Positions 11,139 through 20,828 of a stretch of DNA of 64,000 nucleotides are shown here, piece after piece. The notes under the pieces were generated by a model. The model was not told where the DNA came from. It made no database searches and was given only the letters and a program-made list of their open reading frames with translations. A program made the position numbers and the translations under genes. Source of the stretch: Melieria omissa. Its lineage: Eukaryota > Arthropoda > Insecta > Diptera > Ulidiidae. Within the stretch, counting starts at the first letter, position 1; every line of letters begins with the position of its first letter. The DNA lies in NCBI GenBank assembly GCA_963971225.1, contig OZ020267.1, positions 30,891,798 through 30,955,797 on the forward strand. Direction: 5' to 3'.

Positions 11139-12316
11139 CCCTTTAACTGTTTAATTTCGTTTGGAAAACTTTTTCAGTCTGCTTAATTACACTGTGCAAG
11201 TCGAAAATTCAGACATGGGGGACCTACTGAGAGACTTTTCTATAGGTATACTTAGTTGAGATCCACCAGCCGTTTGGCTGGATTGGCTCTAGTTTAAGAG
11301 AAATCCGACTTTAAAGTTTGCTCATTTTAGTCGAGTTCGTCGTTTAAGTCTTCGAACGTGTAAATGCTAATAGGTACTAAATCGTTCCGAATATCGCCTT
11401 ACTCTCTTCGGCAAGTTTGTAGATATTTTAACGACCAACAAATTTGCTTAAGACACCAATCCAAAAAAAAAATACATTCAAACTGTGTTTTTGGCAAAAA
11501 TGTCCCAAAAACCCCACTTTCGTCGAGGCATAAAAACAGTGAACCCTCGTGGGAAAATAAATAAGTCTGCTTTTATATAGAGAGCGTTGGCTCCTGCATC
11601 TAACAAACTAAAAATTTTGCCTGGGAAACGCCCATAAAAGGTGTGGCTTGGCGTCAAATTTCAAAGTTTTTATCAAAAAAACTCAATTAATCTCCAACTG
11701 ATTTACACGATATGGGCATCAAACGAAAGGTATTTTTCATACCTTTCTTTTAAAGTGCATCATTAGATACGTAAGATGTACTAATAAGAAGTTTTAAGTG
11801 AAAAAAACATTTTTTTATAAAAAATTTTGTTAACGGATTTTTTTCTCGAAAAAATCCATTACTAAGGTACAATAAGTTTGCTACCATATTGTAGCTTGTG
11901 AAATTCTCTTTACAATGAAATATAAAACATTTCATAATTTATCTGCTTCTTCTTCCTTGACCATGTCAAGATATACCATTAAAAAAACGTGTATACTTCT
12001 CTTCTTTAAACTTAAATCTTCAGTTTATTAATTTCGTATTTATCCTGAAACTTCAAACAATCCTAAGGCTCAACAAAAAATGTACTCTTGAAACCACAGA
12101 GGTTTCATAAGTCCACAAAGTAGCAAGCGGTAATGAAATTAATGATAGTTTAACGAATGAGATTTTTTCATGTTTATGACGAGTAAAAATCAGAAAATGA
12201 AATGATGAAATGAATTTAGTTTAACGAATGCAATTTTGTTATTTTTTAAAATCGACATTATGCGAAAAACTTTCGTTTCGTTCTGACGCAAATACTCAAC
12301 ATTAACAGTTCAAGGA
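11139..12316. mobile_element. Possible long TTAA-flanked element
   Basis: TTAA at 11135-11138 followed by CCCTTTAACTG faces a right end that reads, in reverse, TTAATCCTTGAACTG, with TTAA at 12317-12320. The termini match at most of the first 17 bases. The interior includes a reversed, truncated piece of the family-A element (about 11940-12130), recognisable by CTTCTTCTTCCTTGACCATG and the GTATACTTCTCTTCTTTAA block. It has no transposase frame. Confidence 0.5.
11940..12130 (-). repeat. Fragment of TTAA element family A (copy 3, inverted)
   Basis: Reversed, this segment tracks positions about 1695-1880 of copy 1 in the same order (GTAGCA, GGTTTCA, GAATACATTTTTTGTTG, AAATACGAAATTAATAAACT, GTATACACGTTTTTTAATGG). 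Both termini are lost. Confidence 0.75.
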
Positions 12317-12320
12317 TTAA

Positions 12321-14246
12321 ACATTTGCGTCTGCTCTGCATCTATGCTCATATATGTATCTACGACTTGGCACATGGCCATTGCATGTGAGTTGTTATAT
12401 AAGTCTCGTTCACACACACATACAAACAAGTAACTACTCAACAAAAGTCCCTGTTTGTCATCCATTGCAATGAGCAGCCAAAATATTTTCGCACAATTTA
12501 ATGACCCATATTCAAGACCCACAATCCTCATCGCCGAAAACAACCAACAAAATGCAATGCAACTGAACTGAACTCTTGGGACAAATGTATGCTGGCGAAT
12601 CATCGGACATCATTGGGACCGACAACGAGAACAACAAAGCGCAGATATGTCGTTGACAAAAGATGCCCCACAAGAGCAACAACCCTTGCAACACATAACT
12701 AGAATTGGACAGACGAGTACAGACGAGTGCGGCGGGCGATGGTGCAGTCGAGCCGTTCGCGCGCCCTTCAAAGAATCTCTTTGGAGAATGCGGAGAGAGC
12801 GCACACTGAGCTGAGCAACAAATTGTGCTCACTAACAGAGCTTTGAGTGGGACAGGTCGTCACTTGGTTTTATAACTCGTTGTAATCGCAGCCAGCGTCA
12901 GCCAGACAGCCAAAAGGTAGCAAAGCGCGCAAAAATTTATGTTTGTATCGTACAGCGTTTAAATTTATTGCCTTTGTTTTTGTTATTGTTTTTTTTTTTG
13001 TATTGGTACGAATTTTTTGGGGGGAACAGCAGGGCACAAGACTTTTGTTTATGTAAACAAACAGCGACAAGTAGTGAGTAGCGTATGAGATATAATAAAA
13101 ATACAAATGCCAACCACAAAACATGTGCAAAAGCAACAATAAGTAATTGTGTTTGAATAACAACAACAGCAACACATTGCACTTAAGGGCTTACGACACC
13201 TACTCGAAAATAAACCCATCGCAAAATACTAAAATAGCAAAAAGAATGCATCAAAGATTTATACTTACATACAAAATATATTTGTTTGTTTGACGAATTG
13301 CAGTGTTTGGCTTTTATTTTGATATTTAATTTTTTTGTGGCATTTCTATTTGCTTTTTGAATATTTGCTTTTCTTTTGTTTTGTTTCGCTCTATCACAAT
13401 TTCAATTACACATACATATCACCGATTAAGCACCGACTAGAAGCTATTGAATTCAATTTTCTTAAAATGGTTTTTTGTTTTTCATTCTAAAATAAACGCG
13501 TGCAATATGGCCACTGTGATTTCTTTTTTTTTTTAATAAATTGTTTTCACTTGAATTATTAAAAAAAAAAAATAAAAGTCATTTACAATATAAACGAGTA
13601 GAATTCACATAAAGCGCCAAGAATGTCGCACGCCTAGCAACAATGCACTGGTGTCAGATTCGCTGTGGGAGCACACATTAGTGGTTTGGAGACCGCGCAC
13701 GCCGAAGCCTTCCTTGTTACTCAGCCGCTTGTGTCTGTCCACGGAGCAGCCCCAGCAGCTGTGCGACTCGTGTTCACACTATCGACGACACGAGACGCGA
13801 TTTTGCCTCTGACGAGTCAATATTATGTTGCTGATTATTTGTTGTTGTTGTTGTTGCTTTTTTTGTTTAGTTTGCGTGAACTGTGCGTATCAGCGCCACA
13901 CACCCAAAACAATCTGTGTGCAAGTGTTTGTCTTCATACGGCAGCAAGTCAAAAAGTCCAGCTGCCGAATTGTGCTGATTAGTATCACAAAAGGGCCTAT
14001 CAACAGCAAATCGTTTCAGATCAAAGTCGTATATATATGTACATATATAGAGCGTATATAGACTGTGTTGTGCGAGTGGTTGAATAGACGCGAAACAAAA
14101 GCACCGCCACTAACTTTGGCGCACAACTACGACCGAACGACTACACCTCTCACAGACGACTGAACGAAAAACACAACGCAAAAAGTCGCATAGAGCTTTG
14201 GCTGCGCTCAGTGCAAACTTTGTACTTTTTAAATTTGAATTTGAAG
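12321..14246. other. GC-richer intergenic stretch, possible 5' region of an unseen gene
   Basis: Composition rises around 12620-12850, 13640-13810 and 14090-14210, with many CGAC/GCAC runs like fly leader exons. Long Ts and CAA/TTG repeats lie in between. The open frames (for example 13665-13982 plus and 12512-12832 minus) look like low-complexity translations and have no domain. No promoter motif is clear enough to annotate. Confidence 0.35.
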
Positions 14247-14299
14247 CACAGTTGCCACCAGATTAAAATTTTGGTAACTAGATTCTTCTAGAAAAGTAA

Positions 14300-15223
14300 C
14301 CATAACGAAATTTCGGGCATTCTTTCTGATCTCATTTGACAAAGGTTAGTCATGACCAAACCAATGAAGTTTGTCTCTAATGATCATAGACCGTATGCTG
14401 CTTGTGTTCGTCCCCTCAGCAGTATAGGCGAGTAAACAAAATGGTTATTGTAGAACTACAGACCAGAATTCATTTCCAAAAAGTCATCAAACACAAAAAA
14501 AGTAACCCAGTAAACAAGAAAAAAAGTTAGTTAAAAGTTAGTAAGTAAAAAAGTAAAAAAAAGTAAGTTAAAAGTTAGTTAAAAGTAATCAACTGTTACT
14601 TGGTTGGTTGTAGTTTAACCAACTAAAAAAATATAAACATTTTATAATTATTTATTCATTATTTATAGATATTTTAAATTTTGTGCACTTGGTTAATTGG
14701 TTACTTTAGCGTTTGGTGAATCTTTGCAAGGGAATTCTAGTCTATAGTAGTTAAGGCATTCTTTCCCGGGATCCAAAATCTCGAAATCCCGAAATCCCCG
14801 CCGTTTTTGTAGCTCCGAATTCTGCATTCTGGCTGATGCTTGAGCTCCGGGATTGTAAGTGTTAGGAATTTTGGCAAATTGGTCGCTTTACTGATTGACT
14901 GGTTGTTCGAATAAATATTTTTAAAATTAAATGATGTCAGTTCTCCCCTGTATTTCATCATCTAAGAATAACACCAACTTCTGAGCAATTTCCTAGCACT
15001 TTCATGAACTTAGAACTTGATGTCATTTATTCCCTACTTCAGCTCCCAATTTTTTGGTTTTGTGTTTTTTCATTAAAAAATTTACACTACAAAAATGTTA
15101 CACCAATCCATGTCACTGATCTCCACAAACCAAGTTTTGATTTATTGTAAGTATTTTGCTTACAAAAGATGAATTAATGTTAATGGTTTTTTTTTGGATT
15201 GCGATATATTTATATGAATTTTG
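14300..15223. other. Left body of the outermost nested element
   Basis: This is non-coding, with an AAGTTAGTTAAAAGT-type short repeat near 14520-14590 and a hairpin-like GTTGGTTGTAGTTTAACCAAC near 14605. A short minus-strand frame at 14737-14961 shows no domain. Confidence 0.4.
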
Positions 15224-16016
15224 TTAACCCTTTCGCTATTTTGTTGCCATATGGCAACATGCTACCTTGTGGACGTCTGCATCCTCAATGATTGCAAGAA
15301 TACATTTTTTTGTTGGTTTTTAGAATAGTTTGAAGTGTTAGGAGAAATACGAAATTAATAAACTGAATATTTAAGTTTAAAGAAGAGAAGTATACACGTT
15401 TTTTAATGATATATCTTGACATAGTAAAGGAAGAAGAAGCAGAAAAAATGAGAGAACTTTTTAATTGACGTTTTCTTTCAATTTAGATATACATATATTA
15501 GGGCGGGTCAAATTGTATGGAACGATTTTTTTTGATGAAGCGTATAGCAAAAACGTAATCTATATGTGATTCTGAGAAATTTTGCTCAAGAGACCATAGC
15601 TCTAAGTCGGATTTGGAGCCCCCCAAAATTTCAAAATAGATACTTTTCAATATATACATAGAATAATTTAATTAAATTCGTCATAAAATCGGATAGAGTT
15701 ATAGTAGATTTCTCAATCTGGGCTTGTTTGAAAGGTATTTTTATCACCTTTCAGAATCTGTATTGATACCAATATTTTTTTTTATTTTCAGTAGACATAT
15801 TAGGAATTTTTTGTCGAAAAATAGCCTAAAATGAACTTTTAACTAATAAATTCCGAATTTTCTTCAATTTTTTTCGATAATTTTTTTTTTTGCAGATTAT
15901 GAAAGTTCAGATAATTTCCAACAACTTTTATTACGATCAATTTTTTTGTTTTCGAACTCCTTTTTGTAGGAAAATCGATCTGAAAAAATCAGCATTTTCA
16001 AGATTTCAAGAAAAAA

Positions 16017-17309
16017 ACACTTCGTTCAATAATGTGTGTGACTAACTAATTAAAACACATTTTTTTGGCAAAATTCGTTTTTTTTCATCAACATAGTCCC
16101 CTTTTAGGGAGATACAATCATTCCAACGCTTTTCCAATCTTTCGATACCGCCTTTGTAGAACGATTTTTCTTTGCCTTCAAAATAGGCGTTAGTTTCGGC
16201 GATTACTTCATCATTTGAGCCAAATCTCTTACCACGGAGCATCTTTTTGAGGGCTGCGAAGAGCCAGTAGTCGCTGGGGGCCAGATCTGGAGAATACGGG
16301 GGATGAGGAAGCAATTCGAAGCCCAATTCATGCATTTTTGCCATCGTTTTCATCGACTTGTGACACGGTGCATTGTCTTGGTGAAACAACACTTTTTTCT
16401 TCTTCATATGGGGCCGCTTAATCGCGATTTCTTCTTTCAAACGTTCCAACAACGCTATATAATAGTCGCTATTGATTGTTTTCCCTTTCTCAAGATAGTC
16501 GATGAATATTATTCCGTGCACATCCCAAAATACTGACGCCATAACCTTGCCAGCCGATGTTTGTGCCTTTGGAAGCTTTGGGCGGCTTTCACCGGTTGCA
16601 TGCCACTCAGCAGACTGCCGATTTGACTCTGGAGTGAAATGGTGGATCCATGTTTCATCCATTGTGATGTACCGACGCAAAAACTCCGACTTGTTGCGCG
16701 TAAACATGTCCAAACAGCTCTTTGAATCATCGATTCGTGGTTGTTTTTGCTCCGGTGTGAGCAAACGCGGTACCCATTTCGAAAACACCTTTTTCATAAC
16801 CAAATGTTCGTATATTATGGTGTGTACACTGCCTGCTGATATCTTTAGAATGTCAGCAATCTCCCCCACTTTCACTTTACGGTCGGACATAATGATTTTC
16901 AGTGTTTTTTCAACGTTTTCCGGAATAACAGCGTCATTTGGCCGTCCAGTAGATGGAATGTCATCGGTGTCTGTACGACCACGTTTGAATTCGGCACACC
17001 AATAACAAATGGTTCTTTTTGATGAAGCAGAGTCCGAATAATGTTTTTCAAGCCATTCCTGGCATTGAACAGTATTTTTTTCATTAAAAAACAATGATAA
17101 ATCAGCACACGGAATTGCTTTGAATTCATTTTTTTTGAAAACTCAAAAGTACTGTCACTTAAAGCACTGTAACTTGTAAACTAATGGTCGGATTGACATA
17201 TAATTTTGACAGTAAGCCTAAAAAGGTTCACAATTTCGAAAAAAAAATATTGATTTAGTATTAGTGCCGCCATCTATGTGTCAGTCACACACATTATTGA
17301 ACGAAGTGT
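16017..17309 (-). mobile_element. mariner element (innermost layer)
   Basis: The 27-bp inverted repeats starting ACACTTCGTTCAATAATGTG are identical at both ends. The right flank is TA (17310-17311). The left flank is AA, so the target duplication is mutated or was altered. The element is 1293 bp, a normal mariner length. Terminal identity and the nearly intact transposase mark it as the youngest insertion of the nest. Confidence 0.88.
16042..17129 (-). pseudogene. mariner transposase, mauritiana type, one N-terminal frameshift
   Basis: The protein aligns along its length with Mos1-like mariner transposases. The family start MNSKQFRVLIYHCF is in one frame from the ATG at 17129. The rest, from NEKNTVQCQEWLEKHYSDSA onward, is in the next frame, consistent with a one-base loss in the A/T run near 17083-17090. 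The remaining frame is open for about 350 codons to the stop at 16042. It holds the HTH domains, the WVPRLL linker, MDETW (first Asp), HQDNAPCHK (second) and SPDLAPSDY (third, 34 residues on). A homopolymer lesion could also be a sequencing error, in which case the enzyme would be intact. Confidence 0.9.
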
Positions 17310-17930
17310 TATTCTTCTATCTATCTACACTATCTATTTTGAAATTTTGGGGGTCTCCAAATCCGACTTAGAGCTTAGAGCGATTTTTTTTGATGAAGCG
17401 TATAGCAACTTCATCAAAAAAAATCGTTCCATACAATTTGACCCGCCCTAATATATATATATTTTTATTTTGGCTGCAGTAAATGCAGAAATATTCAAAT
17501 TTTCGTTGTGCGTAAAACGATGTTTTTGCTCTCATAGAAAAACACTCTAAAATATAGGGTCCGAGTATAAAAATAAAAAAAAATTGTATGGAATGTTGTT
17601 TATAGATAGAAGCCTAAAACGTAGAATTTAAAATTTTAACTTTCTCCAGTAAAAATCTGTAGCGAAAGGGTTAAGATAAAAGCTAATTCATATAAAATAT
17701 TGTTTTATTTTATCAAAACGATAGCTTAAAATTTTACTATTACAGCTTCTATAATTTTCTGCTGAAAAAGTTGCACACAACGAAATCCCGAAAAAAAGTA
17801 CATTCCAAGAACCTTTGTTTTTTTACAAAAAATTATTAGAGGAAAAACACCAGCAATTTTTTTTTCTTATAGTTTGTTGACTTTTCTAGAAAAATCTGGT
17901 TAACAAATTTTTAATCAGGTGGCAACTGTG

Positions 17931-19045
17931 GATTGACAATGGCACTTGCAAACGGCGAGGCGAACTTGCACACTGCTCTCAAAGTGAGCTGAGAGCGAAT
18001 GAGCGCGCAATTGAGTTAGTGAGTTGATGCAATTTTTTAATAACATAGGAAATTTTCCGCATCTTTCCGATGATTTTTTTAAGGGAGCTTTGCTATTTAA
18101 TTTAGTAGTCTACTACACATTTGTACGGGAAATTCAACACAAGTGGTTGCGCCAAGGGCAACGGATCAGGCAGCTAATTTAATCAAAGAAATCTTGATTA
18201 AAGAACATAAATCTTTGCAAAAGGAATTCAAGAAGCGCATTTCAAAATTGCTTTCATTCTTCTATTTGTTTTTAAAAGACAATCATCATTATTATTATTA
18301 TTTTTGTATGTTTTAAAAGCTTTATTTATTCTTGGTTCATTGTATATTATTTGCTGAAGCCCTATTCTTATAAAATTATGCTTAAATTCATTAGTTTTAC
18401 TCTTATTTAACTCCATTAACAAACTTTTTGCATATATTTCATTCAATTTTTTAACATTAAAACTAATTTTTTATTCGTACAAAATATTAATTGCACATTG
18501 GCAAATTAGACTAAAACATATTTCGTTTGCATTTGGCCAACGTAAAGTTTTTGAAAAATTCACTTTTCTATTTTCCTTTTTTTCAATTACAATAACCGCG
18601 TGACTTTGTTGATCAATCATATCCATTGAACTCTTCGTAGAGCTCTGTAAAAGATGCTTAAAAATTGCGATCAATTTAGTAAAATTCCATCGATTCAACT
18701 GTAAATGATACTTCCGAATTTTGGCCTATTTTACAAAATTCAATCCATTCAAGTTCAAATGAGATCAAAGTCAATTAACTAATGGAATACAAGTTCAATT
18801 TGAATTTAATTGAATCCAAAACTAACTAAAATTTAGCTAAAATGCCCGCAATTTAGCTGAATTTAAACAAATTTTAAGTTAATTAAAAATGAAAATTAAT
18901 GTTTGAATGAATTAAATTGCATTGAAATTGAATGCAATTCAATTTAAGCAATTCAGACCAAAATTATTTGTATTTTTATGTAAAATTGTCCATATGTCGT
19001 TCAAAATAATTCAATTTTTCTTCAATAAGATGATTAAATAATTCA
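17931..19045. other. AT-rich intergenic, no supported gene
   Basis: Two minus-strand frames (18228-18446 and 18471-18698) lie end to end and look slightly protein-like, but no family is recognised and a stop separates them. An ATT run is present near 18285. Nothing else is seen. Confidence 0.4.
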
Positions 19046-19049
19046 TGAC

Positions 19050-20335
19050 TAGCTGCATTCAAACTAAAAAAACTTGAATTAAACTCGATTTGAAATCAAT
19101 TAAATCAGCATTAGATTAGAATTCAATGCCAACAAATTTCATGAAAAACTGCCATTTTCAAACTAATAAAACTTGGATTAAACTCGATTAAAATTCAATT
19201 AAATTAGCATTGCTTTAAAATTCAATTCAAAATTTTGAAAACTGTGTTTTTAATCTAATAAAACTTGAATTAAACTCACTTTGAATGCAATTAAATTGGA
19301 ATTACTTCACAATTCAATGCCAAAACAAAGTTCATGAATAACTGTATTTTCAAACTAAAAAAACTTGATTTAATTGGATTTGAGTTCAATTAAATTAGCA
19401 TTATTTTAAAAGTCAATGCCAAAAAAAATTCATTAAAACTATGTTGTAGTTCAACTAAACATGAATTAAACTTACTTTGAATGCAATTGGCATTACTTTA
19501 AAATTCAATGCAAAAACAAAATTAATGAAAACTGTGTTTTTAGTCTAATGAAAAACTTGAATTAAATTCGCTTTGAATGCAATTAAGCTGGCATTACTTT
19601 AAAATTCAATGCCAAAAAAACACTCAGAAAACGTTTTTAATCTAATAAAACATGAACAAAACTCTCTATGAATGCAATTAAATTGGCATTACTTTAAATT
19701 TCAATGCCAAAACAAAATTCATGGATAACTTTATTTTCAAACTAATAAAACTTGAATTAAATTCGCTTTGAATGCAATTAAGTTGGCATTACTTTAAAAT
19801 TCAATGCAAAGAAAACATTCAGAAAACTGTGTTTTTAATCTAATAAAACTTGAATTAAATTCGATCTGAATTCAATTAAATTGGCATTACTTTAAATTTC
19901 AATGCCAAAACAAAATTCATGAATAACTGTATTTTTAAACTAATAAAACTAGAACTAAACTCGATTTGAATTCAATTAAATTAGCATTACTTTAAAAGTT
20001 AGTGTAAAAAAAATGCATGAAAACTGTGTTTTTCATCCAATACAACTTAAATTATTAATTAATTTAAAATTCAATGCTAAAACAAAATTCATGAATAAAT
20101 GAATTTTTAATCTTAATCTAATCTTTTAATAAATCTTGAATTAAATTCGCTTTGAATGCAAATAAATTTGCATTACTTTAGAAATCAATGCCAAAACAAA
20201 ATTCATAAAAAATGTCTTTTAATAAATCTTGAATTAAATTCGCTTTGAATGCAAATAAATTGGCATTACTTTAAAAATCAATGCCAAAACAAAATTCATA
20301 AAAAATGTGTTTTTTATATAACAAATATTCAAAAT
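19050..20335. repeat. Tandem array, ~98-bp unit, about 13 copies
   Basis: The landmark AAACTTGAATTAAA recurs at about 19069, 19167, 19260, 19361, 19457, 19553, 19648, 19747, 19846, 19946, 20134 and 20226. It is followed each time by TTTGAATGCAATTAAATTGG and CATTACTTTAAAATTCAATG. Units differ by scattered substitutions and short indels. The array is AT-rich and non-coding, and it lies about 500 bp from the 3' end of the TMEM26-like gene. Confidence 0.88.
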
Positions 20336-20828
20336 TTGTTGAACTTGAAATGCTTTTCGTTTTGAATTGTTTTAATTTGACTAAAATCGATTTTTAAAAG
20401 TAATATGTATGCAACTTTTAATTAAACCAATTTAAAAGTTATTACATTTTAATTCAACTAAATTTGAAATTCAAATTATATTTAATTCCGTTTATTTTAT
20501 TCGACTAGAATTTAATTGAAATTCAAATTGAATTTGTTATTCCAGTTTCCAATTTTTCAATTTGACTAGAATTCAATTTGAAATTGGTGCAAATCCACTT
20601 AGAGCGCATTGCACATCCAAGTTCAAGTTGAATTCAATTCGCTTTCAGCCAAATTCAACTAAGAATTGATCAGCAATTTCGCTTGCCACACGTTTCAATG
20701 TCAAAGCATCTCTTGTCCTGAAATTTTTGTTCTGACAATTACAGCAAATTCTGCTCATTGCACTGTGCACGCATGCAGCAGTGTTTTAAAAAAACCCAAC
20801 CAACATCAACGATTTGCCACTAATCACC
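20336..20828. other. 3' flank of the TMEM26-like gene
   Basis: This AT-rich sequence is decorated with CAAATTGAATTT-like words related to the neighbouring array. The 3'UTR of the minus-strand gene must begin here, but no clear polyadenylation signal could be assigned. Confidence 0.35.

Larger units (their letters stand above)
15501..17448. mobile_element. Inverted-repeat element (third layer), TA target
   Basis: The ends read GGGCGGGTCAAATTGTATGG on both sides, with TA at 15499-15500 and 17449-17450. The arms match well beyond 100 bp, including GATGAAGCGTATAGCAA and GCTCTAAGTCGGATTTGGAG, before diverging. No coding frame belongs to it. It carries the mariner at 16017-17309. Confidence 0.82.
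15228..17670. mobile_element. TTAA-flanked element family A (copy 2), split by insertions
   Basis: TTAA at 15224-15227 and 17671-17674 flank CCCTTTCGCTA and TAGCGAAAGGG. The first ~270 bp and last ~200 bp follow copy 1 (1655-2047) closely, including the TTGCCATATGGCAA palindrome. Copy 1 is uninterrupted at the corresponding site (near 1910-1925), so it serves as a paralogous empty site for the next layer inwards. A further ~90-bp extra segment sits near 17520-17605. Confidence 0.85.
14247..17930. mobile_element. Outermost element of a four-layer nest
   Basis: Inverted ends of more than 50 bp are visible. The left begins CACAGTTGCCACCAGATTAA and the right, reversed, begins CACAGTTGCCACCTGATTAA. 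Both continue to TTCTAGAAAAGT. Subterminal similarity continues inward (CGAAATTTCGGG against CGAAATCCCG). No target duplication could be identified, so the superfamily is unassigned. No coding frame belongs to this layer, and its 3.7-kb span is mostly other insertions (15228-17670). Confidence 0.72.

Noticed and set aside
13665..13982. 105-codon plus-strand frame
   Set aside because: The poly-Leu run comes from a GTTGTTGTT microsatellite. There is no domain or consistent start context.
16502..17005. 167-codon plus-strand frame
   Set aside because: It is the antisense shadow of the mariner transposase.
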